DNA from: Campylobacteraceae bacterium
GTDB lineage: Bacteria > Campylobacterota > Campylobacteria > Campylobacterales > Sulfurovaceae
Assembly: GCA_027068975.1 (NCBI GenBank)
Contig: JALXFN010000063.1
Coordinates: forward strand, 1 to 59,100
Direction of reading: 5' to 3'
DNA: 59,100 bases
A program made the position numbers and the translations under genes. Positions within the stretch are counted from its first letter, which is position 1. The number at the start of each line of letters is the position of its first letter. Under the pieces are notes generated by a model that saw only the letters and a list, made by a program, of their open reading frames with translations, had not been told where the DNA came from and did no database searches. Positions 27,521 to 35,881 of this stretch are shown here, piece after piece.

Positions 27521-27982
27521 ATGTCTTTAGTGAAGTATATAACCATTATTTTTATGGTTTTATTTATAAGTAATTGTACAAATTCTGATAATAATACAAA
27601 AAAAGAGAAAGTTGTTCCAGACAAAATCACTATGCTTTTCGTAACACAGCCAGAGTGTCCATCATGCGAAAAATTAGAAAAAGTTATGAAATTAAAAGCT
27701 CCTAAAAAACTCATAGAGTCTTACTTTAAAATCAAAAAAGTCTATCTTGGTGAAAAAATTCCTGATAATCTTATACCTCCAAATGGAACACCTACTATCT
27801 ATTTTTTAGGCTCTGATAATGAAGTTTTGGTTGAACCTCTCATAGGTGAAAAAAATGAAACTGCTCTTATGGAATTTTTAACTGACTCACTTTATGAGTT
27901 TAAAGTTACCTATGGGGTTGACATAAGAGAACTCAAAAAAAGTGAAAACAATGAAACAAACAGTTCCAAAGCTTCTTCTTAG
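27521..27982 (+). CDS. Thioredoxin-like lipoprotein with CPSC motif
   Basis: 153 residues: a lipoprotein signal (lipobox FISNC, Cys19), then a thioredoxin-like fold with CPSC at about residues 44-47 (TQPECPSCEKLEKVM) and the later GTPTIYFLG strand with cis-proline. This suggests a membrane-anchored thiol:disulfide protein in the periplasm. The C-terminal ~25 residues are polar. AAGGAAAAAAT precedes the ATG. Its end overlaps the next lipoprotein gene, so the two are probably an operon. Confidence 0.82.
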   Translation: MSLVKYITIIFMVLFISNCTNSDNNTKKEKVVPDKITMLFVTQPECPSCEKLEKVMKLKAPKKLIESYFKIKKVYLGEKIPDNLIPPNGTPTIYFLGSDNEVLVEPLIGEKNETALMEFLTDSLYEFKVTYGVDIRELKKSENNETNSSKASS

Positions 27983-28688
27983 TAGCTTTTTTCTTTTAAG
28001 CATTACAGCTTGTAATGCTAAAGATTCTAACTCTAACCCTAATAAAATAGCCTCCATACCTGAAGCATCAGGTATCTCATACTGTAACAACACCAACACT
28101 CTTATGGTAGCTAACGATGAAGGTTGGTACTCTGAAATAACTCCATCAGGTAAGATAATCTCAGAATATAAACTAGGAAAATATGACTTAGAGGGTGTCT
28201 TTTGTGAAAATGAGGTCATTACTTTTGCTATAGAAGATGGAGCTTTACTTCAAGTAAACCGTAAAAGTATGAAGAAAAAACTTCTAAAAGTGAAAAGTGA
28301 AAAGTTTAAACTAAACAGACCTATGGGCATAGAAGGCATAACCAAAATAGGTGAGCTATACTATCTTGCTATTCAAGCTAAAAAGAAAAAAGATTCCAAT
28401 CTATTGCTTGTCAAAGCAGGTGCTAACTATGCAAAGGTTATTGATGTTATCAACCATAGAGTCAAAGACTCTTCAGCTTTAGAGTATAAAGATAAAAAAC
28501 TCTATATCGTCTCTGATGATAAAGACAAACTCTATATTTACGATTTAAAACAGAAAAAAATTCTAAAAAAAATCAAACTGCCAAAATTTGCTCAAGAGGG
28601 CATTACCTTTGATAACGAAGGAAATCTATTCTTAGCTGATGATGATGGAGCTGTTATGAAATATACACTTAAAGAGTTAGGGATTTAA
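27951..28688 (+). CDS. SdiA-regulated/esterase-like beta-propeller lipoprotein
   Basis: About 245 residues with a lipoprotein signal (lipobox ITAC) and repeated four-stranded blade phrases (EASGISYCNNTNTLMVANDEG, DLEGVFC, GIEGITKIGELYYLAIQ, QEGITFDNEGNLFLADDDG). This matches the SdiA-regulated (YjiK-type) propeller family, whose enzymatic role is unclear. I use the ATG at 27951; an in-frame GTG three codons earlier is possible. It overlaps the end of the preceding gene by about 30 bases. The 3' end overlaps the convergent DUF192 gene by 20 bases. Confidence 0.78.
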   Translation: MKQTVPKLLLSSFFLLSITACNAKDSNSNPNKIASIPEASGISYCNNTNTLMVANDEGWYSEITPSGKIISEYKLGKYDLEGVFCENEVITFAIEDGALLQVNRKSMKKKLLKVKSEKFKLNRPMGIEGITKIGELYYLAIQAKKKKDSNLLLVKAGANYAKVIDVINHRVKDSSALEYKDKKLYIVSDDKDKLYIYDLKQKKILKKIKLPKFAQEGITFDNEGNLFLADDDGAVMKYTLKELGI

Positions 28689-29151
28689 TTATAGAAGAAA
28701 ATTCTATCCTATCTCCCACTTTCAAACCAAGTTTCTCAAACTCCCCTGCCCGTAACTCTAAAGCATAAGAGACTTTTGAAGAGGAAGTAAATAGTTTAAG
28801 TGATTGCTTAGGCATCGTATAAATGTCAATAATGGTACCATCCTTTTTTATATAAACTATATCCAAATCAAAAAAAGTATCTTTCATCCAAAAGGAGAGC
28901 TTCTCTTCATAAGGGTAAAGAAAAAGCATACCATTATTTAGAGAAACCTCATCAGCTAAAAGAGAACTTAAACCCTCTTTTTTCTGTTTAGGGTCTATTG
29001 CTAACCAAACTTTAAAAGTTCTATTTTTCAAAACCAAATCTGTCTGAAAAAGCTTTTTTAGAGGTATGGTTCGGGAAGGAACCGTTTCATTAAAATCTGC
29101 CTCTAAAAAACTAAAGAGAAGAAACCATATAATAAAATGCCTTTTAGTCAT
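28669..29151 (-). CDS. DUF192 secreted protein
   Basis: About 160 residues with a signal peptide (MTKRHFIIWFLLFSFLEA) and a DUF192 domain: VWLAIDPKQKKEGLSSL, GMLFLYPYEEKLSFWMKDTFFDLDIVYI and YALELRAGEFEKLGLKVGD. The family is small, beta-rich and exported; its function is not established. Start: ATG at 29151, with AGGGG about 11 bases upstream; a GTG at 29163 is less likely because the ribosome site would touch it. It overlaps the end of truD by eight bases, so it is coupled to it. Confidence 0.85.
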   Translation of the reverse strand: MTKRHFIIWFLLFSFLEADFNETVPSRTIPLKKLFQTDLVLKNRTFKVWLAIDPKQKKEGLSSLLADEVSLNNGMLFLYPYEEKLSFWMKDTFFDLDIVYIKKDGTIIDIYTMPKQSLKLFTSSSKVSYALELRAGEFEKLGLKVGDRIEFSSIIKSLTL

Positions 29152-30223
29152 TGGCTGAGCCACCCCTCAAAACATCTAAAACATTAGTAGCATACGACCC
29201 CTTAGGCAAAGTAAACTCCAACTCATAGTGAGCTTTCTCTTCTACATAATTTTTCTTTATATCTGTAACCTTTATCCAAGCGTATCGTCTAGCTCCATTC
29301 TCTCCAACCTCTTCATCATAGTTTTTCTCTATAAGTTCTGCCACTTTTGTAGCTCGACTTACACGTTTTCCAGGGAGCAGACCCGAAGGTGCAATGTCAA
29401 ATTCAGCAAAGCGTTTAGCCTCCTCTTCTAGTGACTCCAACTCAAAAACACGTCCATAAGGGTAGTGCATCATTAAATCACCTTCTAAAAGTTTAAAGAA
29501 ATGAGGCTGTTTTTTTGTCCCCTTTAATGAACCCTCTGGAAGTTTAAATACCTTTTCTGCATCTGCTTCTGAAAAGGCATCTAGCAACATAGAGAGTTCT
29601 ATACGTTTTGATAAACAAGCATTAAAAAGATATGACTGATAGGCATTAAGCAAAAAGGTTTTTTTCTTTCTGTCACGTATTTTCAATGTTCCGTCCATAA
29701 TGGCTTTCCCCTCTTTCCAGTTATCACCTGTATTTCCAAAACGTTGGTTTCCAAAGTAATTTGGTACACCATTTTTCTTTACCCATTTTACTACAGAATC
29801 CAATTTGTCTTTTTGTACCCCTAGTACCTTTTTAAGACGCACTTTAAAGTGGTTTCCTTTTAGGTGTCCTATACGTATTTTATTATTATGTCTGTAGGTT
29901 CCAAGTATTTTAATCTTGTCATGGTTAAAGGTCTTCATTATCTCTTCATTATCTTTAGCAAGTAAAGAGATATACTGCATGGTCATGGCATTTTTGTCTT
30001 TTAACCCTGCGTAACCAATGTCACGCTGTTTTATCTTACAGTACTTAGCAATAGCCGAGACCATCTCCCAAGTGGTCATATCTTTTTTACGTACATGTAA
30101 AATAAGGTGTTCCCCCTCCCCTGTAAACTCGTAAAGAGGAATCTCATCGACAATAAAGTCACGACTAGAGGGGTTAAATATAAAATCATTTTTTACTTTT
30201 ACTGGGTATAGAAGGTTTTGCAT
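29144..30223 (-). CDS. truD: tRNA pseudouridine(13) synthase TruD
   Basis: Makes pseudouridine at position 13 of tRNA. The 359 residues contain the TruD catalytic phrase GYAGLKDKNAMTMQ with Asp76, the NYFGNQRFG signature, and an insertion domain ending with LPGKRVSRA. Length is normal for the bacterial family. First gene of a pair with the DUF192 gene. Confidence 0.95.
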   Translation of the reverse strand: MQNLLYPVKVKNDFIFNPSSRDFIVDEIPLYEFTGEGEHLILHVRKKDMTTWEMVSAIAKYCKIKQRDIGYAGLKDKNAMTMQYISLLAKDNEEIMKTFNHDKIKILGTYRHNNKIRIGHLKGNHFKVRLKKVLGVQKDKLDSVVKWVKKNGVPNYFGNQRFGNTGDNWKEGKAIMDGTLKIRDRKKKTFLLNAYQSYLFNACLSKRIELSMLLDAFSEADAEKVFKLPEGSLKGTKKQPHFFKLLEGDLMMHYPYGRVFELESLEEEAKRFAEFDIAPSGLLPGKRVSRATKVAELIEKNYDEEVGENGARRYAWIKVTDIKKNYVEEKAHYELEFTLPKGSYATNVLDVLRGGSAND

Positions 30224-30370
30224 TTTTTTCTTTCGTTGTTTATATAGATAAATTTGATAGTATTATACCTCTTTCCTTTAATTAAAGAGAATAGATTAAC
30301 TTTATTTATATATACTTCTTAATCAAAAAAACAATTATTTGTTACCCATTATCAAAGAAAGAGAAAAACA

Positions 30371-31705
30371 ATGAAACTATACGCCCCATGGGAGAAAGCC
30401 TTTAAAAAGGTAGCAACCCCTTTTGAACACTTTATTCATGCACAGACCACAACGGGTATGATTTTGATGTTTATGACCATCTTGGCACTGATACTTGCGA
30501 ACTCACCACTCACAGAGAGTTATGCCCACTTTTTTCATACCAAAGTAGATTTAAATGTCGGTTCATGGGAGCTTTCCCATACCATTCATCACTGGATAAA
30601 CGATGGTCTTATGGCAATATTTTTCTTTATTATCGGATTGGAGATAAAAAGAGAGGTATTGGTAGGTGAACTTTCAAACATGAAAGTAGCTATTTTACCT
30701 ATTCTATCTGCCATTGGTGGAATGGTTTTTCCTGCGTTAATCTATCTTAGTATCACTTCAGGTACAGAGGGAGTAAATGGTTGGGGAATCCCAATGGCAA
30801 CAGATATCGCCTTTGCCATCTCTGCTTTGGTACTTTTAGGAAAAAGAATCCCTACAGCATTGGTAACATTTTTAGTGGCTCTTGCTATTGTCGATGACCT
30901 TGGGGCTGTTTTGGTAATAGCACTCTTTTACACCGAGCAGATACATCTCTTGCCACTGGCTTTAGCAGGAGGGGCTTTTCTAGTTTTAGTTGCCTTTAAC
31001 CGTTTTGGGATTCATATGATTTTACCCTACTTTATTGTTGGACTCTTTTTATGGTTCTTTATGTTGGAGTCAGGAGTTCATGCAACCATTGCAGGAGTCA
31101 TTGCAGCGTTAGCAATTCCATCTAAACCAAAACGAACACCTGATGAGTTCTCTTCTCATACCAAAGCATTACTTGATGAGTATGATAGGGTTTCAACAGG
31201 AGATATTCATGTACTCAATGAAAAACAAAAGGCGATTTTGCGAAATATTCAAGACCAAATTGATGCTTTAGGAACCCCTGCTTCAAGGTTAGAGCGTGGG
31301 CTTCATCTGCCTGTAGCGTTGATTGTGATTCCTCTGTTTGCTTTAGCCAATGCAGGGATAGCTATTGATTTCTCCTCTTTAGGAGAGGTTGTGTTTGAAC
31401 CTGTTTCATTGGGGATTATTACAGGACTTATTGCTGGAAAAGTTCTGGGTATTTTTGGCACAACATGGTTGGCGATTAAGTTAAAAGTAGCCCAACTCCC
31501 AAAAGAGAGTAGCATGAGTCAAATCTTTGGTGTGGCATTTTTAGGGGGGATAGGGTTTACCATGTCTATTTTTGTGGCAGACCTTGCCTTTGTTAACTCC
31601 CAAGAGCTTGTTTTTCAAGCAAAAGTTGGGATTTTATCGGCATCACTTTTTGCAGGACTCTTTGGTTACTTTTGGCTTCGCTTTGTGGCGAAGTCAAAAG
31701 GTTGA
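30371..31705 (+). CDS. nhaA: Na+/H+ antiporter NhaA
   Basis: Inner-membrane antiporter that exports sodium in exchange for protons. The 444 residues include about 12 hydrophobic helices, IIGLEIKREVLVGELS, the ion-binding ATDIAFAISAL and the two aspartates of VALAIVDDLGAVLVIA (Asp175, Asp176). The loop between helices near residues 255-305 (SSHTKALLDEYDRVSTGD) is longer than in E. coli NhaA and is typical of the longer subtype. It would suit a marine or saline organism. The SD is a short AAAGAGAAA. Confidence 0.95.
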   Translation: MKLYAPWEKAFKKVATPFEHFIHAQTTTGMILMFMTILALILANSPLTESYAHFFHTKVDLNVGSWELSHTIHHWINDGLMAIFFFIIGLEIKREVLVGELSNMKVAILPILSAIGGMVFPALIYLSITSGTEGVNGWGIPMATDIAFAISALVLLGKRIPTALVTFLVALAIVDDLGAVLVIALFYTEQIHLLPLALAGGAFLVLVAFNRFGIHMILPYFIVGLFLWFFMLESGVHATIAGVIAALAIPSKPKRTPDEFSSHTKALLDEYDRVSTGDIHVLNEKQKAILRNIQDQIDALGTPASRLERGLHLPVALIVIPLFALANAGIAIDFSSLGEVVFEPVSLGIITGLIAGKVLGIFGTTWLAIKLKVAQLPKESSMSQIFGVAFLGGIGFTMSIFVADLAFVNSQELVFQAKVGILSASLFAGLFGYFWLRFVAKSKG

Positions 31706-31708
31706 TGA

Positions 31709-32626
31709 TTAAGGTATATAGTAGTGATTTACAATATAACTCAACCCAAAAAGCAGAGGAATAAAAAGCAGTGTACTAACCAAAATAAGAGAGGTAACCT
31801 CTTTAGGCTTACAGTCATAAAGTGAGGCAAGGTTAATATTAGCAATAGCTAAAGGGGTCATCATCTCCATAAAAATAATACCTTGAACAAATAAAGATAG
31901 TTCTGTAAATGAGAGTATAAACGCAGAGGCTAAAGGGATAATAATAAACTTCTGACTAATCGTCCCCACAAAGAGTTTTGGGTGTAACTCTTTAATACGT
32001 ATGCCTTGCAGAAATGTACCAAGTAAAAAGAGTTGTAAGACTATACCTGCGTAAGCTCCCATTTTAAAAAACTCTTCTATTTGAGGGCTTAGTGGTATAT
32101 CATAAACATTTATGAGTATGGCTACTACAGAAGCTGGAATAATAGGTATTTTAACGATGTTAAATAGTGAATCTTTAATGCTAAAAGAGCCACGAGAGTA
32201 GATATATACACCGATAATGTAGACTACAAAAACATTGGCAATATTTATCAGTGTAGTATAAATGACCGACTGCTCTCCAAAGAGAGCAATGCCAAGTGGT
32301 ATACCAATATTTCCCGTATTACCAACAAATCCTGCAATACTAAATATGGCTCTATTTTTCTTATCAGCAAAGAGAAGTTTTCCCAAGATAATAGTAGGTA
32401 TAAGTAACAGCAAAATAATAGCAAGATAAAGCAGTGGAACATAAACATGCTCACTATGCAACTTAGCTGTAGAAAACCCCCAAACCGTCACAAAAGGCTG
32501 TAAAAAATAGACAGACATTAGTGTGAGTGTTTTGGTATTTATCTCCTCTTTAAAGATGCGTTTAGCCATGTAGCCAAGCAGTATAAAAACATAGACAAAA
32601 ATAATGGATAGGAGTGTTGTTATCAT
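31709..32626 (-). CDS. AEC-family (auxin efflux carrier-like) transporter
   Basis: 305 residues in about ten hydrophobic helices with the family phrases FLQPFVTVWGFS, FVGNTGNIGIPLGIALFG and the repeated second-half pattern with EMMTPLAIANINLASLYD. AEC carriers export or import small organic acids; the substrate is unknown. It is the last of three genes behind the double operator at 33594-33655 (15 bases after the thioesterase gene), so it is probably controlled by the nearby TetR protein. It ends three bases from the convergent nhaA. Confidence 0.9.
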   Translation of the reverse strand: MITTLLSIIFVYVFILLGYMAKRIFKEEINTKTLTLMSVYFLQPFVTVWGFSTAKLHSEHVYVPLLYLAIILLLLIPTIILGKLLFADKKNRAIFSIAGFVGNTGNIGIPLGIALFGEQSVIYTTLINIANVFVVYIIGVYIYSRGSFSIKDSLFNIVKIPIIPASVVAILINVYDIPLSPQIEEFFKMGAYAGIVLQLFLLGTFLQGIRIKELHPKLFVGTISQKFIIIPLASAFILSFTELSLFVQGIIFMEMMTPLAIANINLASLYDCKPKEVTSLILVSTLLFIPLLFGLSYIVNHYYIP

Positions 32627-32641
32627 GGTGAAATTATAGCA

Positions 32642-33046
32642 TTATTTTCTAGCTACAAACCAAACAAACTCACCCTCCATCGTTACAAGTGACGCTTCAT
32701 CAAAAAGCTCAACCTCTACAGCTATCACCCCTTGCCCTCTTCTCTCAAACTGTTTCAAAAACTTCTCTTTAGCTTCCTTACTCAAAGAAGCTTTTACTCG
32801 AAGTGTAGAGGTAGCAGGAGATTTATATTTTACGGTAGATGAGCGAAGCAGGGGAATTACTTTGCCCTCATATTGAGGAAACTCTTTTATCAAAGACTCT
32901 GCTGACGCTGTCTCTGCTAAAGTAAATTGGGCTGAGGCATGAATGGTTTGAAGATGATTTTGTAGTTCATCTCTCACATTAAGCTTTAACTCACCATCCT
33001 TTTCAATGCCTATATGTTTAACAAATGGAACCTCTAAAACATCCAA
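32642..33046 (-). CDS. Hot-dog-fold thioesterase-like protein (DUF4442/PaaI-like)
   Basis: 134 residues with a hot-dog fold: HLQTIHASAQFTLAETAS, where the His and the helix Glu/Ala stand as in thioesterases, then VKYKSPATSTLRVKASLS and the last strand TMEGEFVWFVARK. It probably acts on an acyl-CoA or related thioester, but the substrate cannot be told. The start is TTG with AAGGA six bases upstream; the TAG of the upstream gene lies within that ribosome site. Middle gene of the putative TetR-controlled operon. Confidence 0.78.
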   Translation of the reverse strand: MDVLEVPFVKHIGIEKDGELKLNVRDELQNHLQTIHASAQFTLAETASAESLIKEFPQYEGKVIPLLRSSTVKYKSPATSTLRVKASLSKEAKEKFLKQFERRGQGVIAVEVELFDEASLVTMEGEFVWFVARK

Positions 33047-33048
33047 AA

Positions 33049-33573
33049 CTAATCCTTTTTACTATAAGTCATCAAAATACGCCCATTTTTCAGTATCATC
33101 CCTGCATGAGCAACAGCATCAAACACATCTTTTTGACTCCAACCCATGTTGTAAAGCTCTTCAAAATCAGAAGCATTACATAAATGACTCTCATACATAG
33201 ATTTAATGGCAAAAGTAGCTAGTGCTTGATGCTTTTCATCAAAGGGAACGGCTTCAATATTGGCTATAGCCACATCAAGTTGAGGTTGAATAAACCCTCT
33301 TCCTAAAAGTAGCTTTGCATTAAATGCTTTACAGTAAGGGTAATCCTCTTTAAAGGCAATATGCAAACGAATAAATGCGAATAAATCAAAGTTAATATTT
33401 GGATGTTTTACCAAACGCATCGCCTCTTTTAGAAAATCTTCTAAGTACGTAACTTCGATATTGCCTAAAAACTCCATTTGAGGTACAACAGTTCCATAGA
33501 GAGCTTCTACCTTTTTAAAAAGCTTCTTTAGTTTCTCTTTTTGGGCTTCATTTTTTTGATACATAAACATCAT
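33049..33573 (-). CDS. Carboxymuconolactone decarboxylase/AhpD-like protein
   Basis: 174 residues, all-helical. The phrase FIRLHIAFKEDYPYCKAFNAKLLLGRGF and the later ALATFAIKSMYESH and VFDAVAHAGMI match the AhpD-like fold. AhpD proteins use a CxxC pair with a His; here only one cysteine (PYCKAFN) remains, so classic peroxidase-coupled disulfide chemistry is unlikely. The start has AAGGAATT just upstream; two ATG codons follow each other. First gene of the operon behind the two palindromes, so its expression is probably repressed by the TetR-family protein. Confidence 0.7.
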   Translation of the reverse strand: MMFMYQKNEAQKEKLKKLFKKVEALYGTVVPQMEFLGNIEVTYLEDFLKEAMRLVKHPNINFDLFAFIRLHIAFKEDYPYCKAFNAKLLLGRGFIQPQLDVAIANIEAVPFDEKHQALATFAIKSMYESHLCNASDFEELYNMGWSQKDVFDAVAHAGMILKNGRILMTYSKKD

Positions 33574-33593
33574 AATTCCTTTTTAAATTCAAT

Positions 33594-33609
33594 TAGACTA
33601 TTTAGTCTA
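33594..33609. promoter_or_regulatory. TetR-type operator, promoter-proximal copy
   Basis: Perfect 7-2-7 palindrome TAGACTA-TT-TAGTCTA, 21 bp before the AhpD-like gene start. A matching site lies 45 bp away (centre to centre). On the minus strand a TATACT -10 box sits between the two, so bound repressor would cover the start region of transcription. Assignment to the adjacent TetR protein is an inference from position. Confidence 0.7.
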
Positions 33610-33637
33610 GTGACAGTATAGAGGAATTTTTCTTAAG

Positions 33638-33655
33638 CTAGACTAATTGGTCTAG
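33638..33655. promoter_or_regulatory. TetR-type operator, distal copy
   Basis: CTAGAC-N6-GTCTAG, the same 7-2-7 palindrome as the first site with one mismatch in the inner arm. It covers the place where the -35 box for the minus-strand TATACT would be. Together the sites form a double operator around the promoter of the AhpD-like/thioesterase/AEC operon. Confidence 0.7.
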
Positions 33656-33670
33656 TAAATCTCAAATCCC

Positions 33671-33777
33671 GTAGGTGTGACCATGTCACACGTCAAAACC
33701 AAACAAGGCATAAATAAAAATTATAAATATCTATTTAATTCAAACCGAAAATTGGCGTATGACACGGTCACACCTAC
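33671..33777. repeat. REP pair (BIME-like), copy A
   Basis: Two inverted 24-bp units. The first (33671-33694) is GTAG followed by the hairpin GTGTGACCATGTCACAC; the second (33754-33777) is the same on the minus strand with small changes (CGT loop, GTCATAC). They are separated by 59 bp of AT-rich DNA. The GTAG head plus hairpin is the hallmark of REP elements mobilised by RAYT (TnpA-REP) enzymes. The distal unit overlaps the tetR stop codon. Confidence 0.8.
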
Positions 33778-34361
33778 GTTAATTTATAAGCTTCTAACGA
33801 ATCCAATATATATTGGCTCTGTATCAAAAAAGTTTTAGAAGAGGAGAGAGAGGGAGACAAAGAGAGTATGCCCCAAACAGAAGTAAGCATATAGGTTGCA
33901 AAGGTTTCAGAGTTTAAACTTTTGTCAAACTCGCCCAAAGAAATACCCTGTTCAAGCATTGCTTTTATGCCCCCTTTCATCTCGTTGACTTTAGTTGAGA
34001 GAACAGCATCAAACTCTTTATCTGTCGCTGAGAGTTCTACCATAAGACGGTACAAAGGGCATCCATAGGTTACTAAAAGTCTATTTTTACTGACAACTAA
34101 AAAAGTATTTCTAAAGCTTTGTGTAATGCTTTCATTCTCTTTTATCTCATAGCTAAAAAAAGCATCCATCTTAGGAAATAGACGCTCTACAACCATAGCA
34201 AGTACCAACTCTTTTTTAGATTTAAAATGATGATACATAGACCCTTTTGGTACAGAAGCTTTTTTTAGTATAGCATCTACTGATGTAGCTGTATAGCCGT
34301 TAATGTAGACCTCTTCAAAGGTTATATCTAAAAGTTTTTCTCTTGTGGGTTGTTTTTTCAT
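33774..34361 (-). CDS. TetR/AcrR-family transcriptional repressor
   Basis: 195 residues. The N-terminal helix-turn-helix (about 8-54) shows NGYTATSVDAILKKASVPKGSMYHHFKSKKELV, a clear TetR signature; the rest is the ligand/dimer domain with a single cysteine (YGCPLYRLM). It likely represses the adjacent AhpD-like operon through the two palindromes. The gene follows the isochorismatase-methyltransferase gene by 12 bases and may share its transcript. The stop codon TAG is formed by the GTAG of the adjoining REP unit, so the C-terminus may have been changed by that insertion. Confidence 0.9.
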   Translation of the reverse strand: MKKQPTREKLLDITFEEVYINGYTATSVDAILKKASVPKGSMYHHFKSKKELVLAMVVERLFPKMDAFFSYEIKENESITQSFRNTFLVVSKNRLLVTYGCPLYRLMVELSATDKEFDAVLSTKVNEMKGGIKAMLEQGISLGEFDKSLNSETFATYMLTSVWGILSLSPSLSSSKTFLIQSQYILDSLEAYKLT

Positions 34362-34373
34362 AAAGAGATTATA

Positions 34374-35684
34374 CTATATTTTTACAGCCCTTACTCTCAA
34401 CCGTTTATAATCCAACAACCACTCCTCCTCTTGGCTATAAATACGCTCTTTTAAAATAACTTGACACTCCTCTTTAAAAACCTCAAACTGCTCTTGGCTT
34501 AAATGTTTGGTCACACCATTAGCAAAAATGTCTAACCAATTGCCTATATCGTCCATTGGTGTAGGTCTAGGGATAATCTCCATGTACTCTACCCTAAAAC
34601 CCTCTGACTCCAAAAGTGTTGTATACTCTTCCACACTAGGGAAGTACCAAGGGTTATCAAACGCTCCAAACTCGGGATGCTTCTCAAATACCTCTTGCAT
34701 CGCAGAGACCAAGGCATAAGCATTCCCCTCACCTCCAAATTCACAGACAAAATGCCCACCACGTTTAAGTACTTTAGCTATATTTTGAACAGCACTCCGT
34801 GCATCTTTGACCCAATGCAACATCGCATTTGAAAAGATAGCATCAAACGCTTCATCATAAGGCAAATCAGTCACAGAACCAACATAAGCTTCTATACCTT
34901 TAGATTGGCATTGCTCTATCATCTCAGCACTCATGTCTACGCCAACGACTTTTGCTCCTCTTCGTTCTATCTCCACAGCCAAAGTTCCTTCACCACAACC
35001 TACATCTAAGATTTTTTCTCCTTTTTGTGGGTTAAGTAAATCGACCACAGGCAATGCCAATTGTGAGACAAAGGCAGTGTGTTTGTTGTAGCTGTTTGGG
35101 TTCCATTTATTTGTTTCATTTTGAGTTGTTACAAAATTTTCTGTAGTCAAACACTCTACACCAATATTAGCAATATCAACTATATTGGCTTTTGCTATCT
35201 CCTGCGTTTGTGCTTCTGTTGCATCGGTAATCAATGTCACATCATAACCCAAAGCCACCCCATCAAAGATAGTTGCACGAATACAGTTTGGATATTGAAT
35301 TCCACAAACAACAATCTTTTCTATACCCAATCGTCGCAAAATAAAATCTAACTCTGTCTGCATAAAACCACTAAAGCGATTTTTAACTATTTTGTACTCT
35401 CCCTCTATGGGTGCTAATTCATCAATAATTTCACACCCCTTAGTATGAGGAACACAATATTTTTGCTCTGTTAAAAAATTATCTAATCTCGTCTTTTCTA
35501 TGTCGCTTCCATCTGCTCTATATTCTCTATAAACATGGAACACAGGTAACTCTTGTGACCTAAAAGATGCAAGTACTTTTTGAATATTTGGTACTATAAT
35601 TTCGGCTCTTGCGATGGTTTGTGGAGCTGTTGGCAAAACAAAATCGTTTTGCATATCAATTATAATTAATGCTATTTTTTTCAT
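34374..35684 (-). CDS. Fusion of isochorismatase-like hydrolase and SAM methyltransferase
   Basis: 436 residues with two domains. Residues 1-185 form a cysteine hydrolase of the isochorismatase/nicotinamidase type with the triad Asp10 (LIIIDMQNDF), Lys101 (VKNRFSGF) and Cys134 (GIQYPNCIRAT). Residues about 193-436 form a class I SAM methyltransferase with motif I ILDVGCGEG (225-233), a VVGVDMS second strand and FDAIFSNAMLHWV, as in Tam/UbiE-like enzymes. The reading frame is intact across the joint. A hydrolase-methyltransferase fusion suggests consecutive steps on one small molecule, but the substrate is unknown. It is upstream of tetR and bracketed by REP pairs. Confidence 0.85.
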   Translation of the reverse strand: MKKIALIIIDMQNDFVLPTAPQTIARAEIIVPNIQKVLASFRSQELPVFHVYREYRADGSDIEKTRLDNFLTEQKYCVPHTKGCEIIDELAPIEGEYKIVKNRFSGFMQTELDFILRRLGIEKIVVCGIQYPNCIRATIFDGVALGYDVTLITDATEAQTQEIAKANIVDIANIGVECLTTENFVTTQNETNKWNPNSYNKHTAFVSQLALPVVDLLNPQKGEKILDVGCGEGTLAVEIERRGAKVVGVDMSAEMIEQCQSKGIEAYVGSVTDLPYDEAFDAIFSNAMLHWVKDARSAVQNIAKVLKRGGHFVCEFGGEGNAYALVSAMQEVFEKHPEFGAFDNPWYFPSVEEYTTLLESEGFRVEYMEIIPRPTPMDDIGNWLDIFANGVTKHLSQEQFEVFKEECQVILKERIYSQEEEWLLDYKRLRVRAVKI

Positions 35685-35717
35685 AATTTTTCTCTATTAT
35701 TTTTACGTATATTCTCC

Positions 35718-35824
35718 GTAGGTGCGACCATGTCGCACGTCAAATCCCTGTTAAAGATATAGGAAAATTTGAATTGTGATTATAATTTAAATTTCCTCTT
35801 GACGTGTGACATGGTCACACCTAC
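35718..35824. repeat. REP pair (BIME-like), copy B
   Basis: Second pair of the same family: GTAG plus hairpin GTGCGACCATGTCGCAC at 35718-35741, and the inverted unit with hairpin GTGTGACATGGTCACAC at 35801-35824. The arms show compensating changes (GTGCGAC pairs with GTCGCAC; GTGTGAC with GTCACAC), so the hairpins, not just the sequence, are kept. It lies upstream of the fusion gene; with copy A it brackets the fusion gene and tetR. The surrounding 342-bp gap otherwise holds only the small ORF candidate at 35882. Confidence 0.8.
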
Positions 35825-35881
35825 GTAAGCAATTAAGGTTGGTCATCCAATCAAGGAATCAATAATTTTTTAGAATAATGC

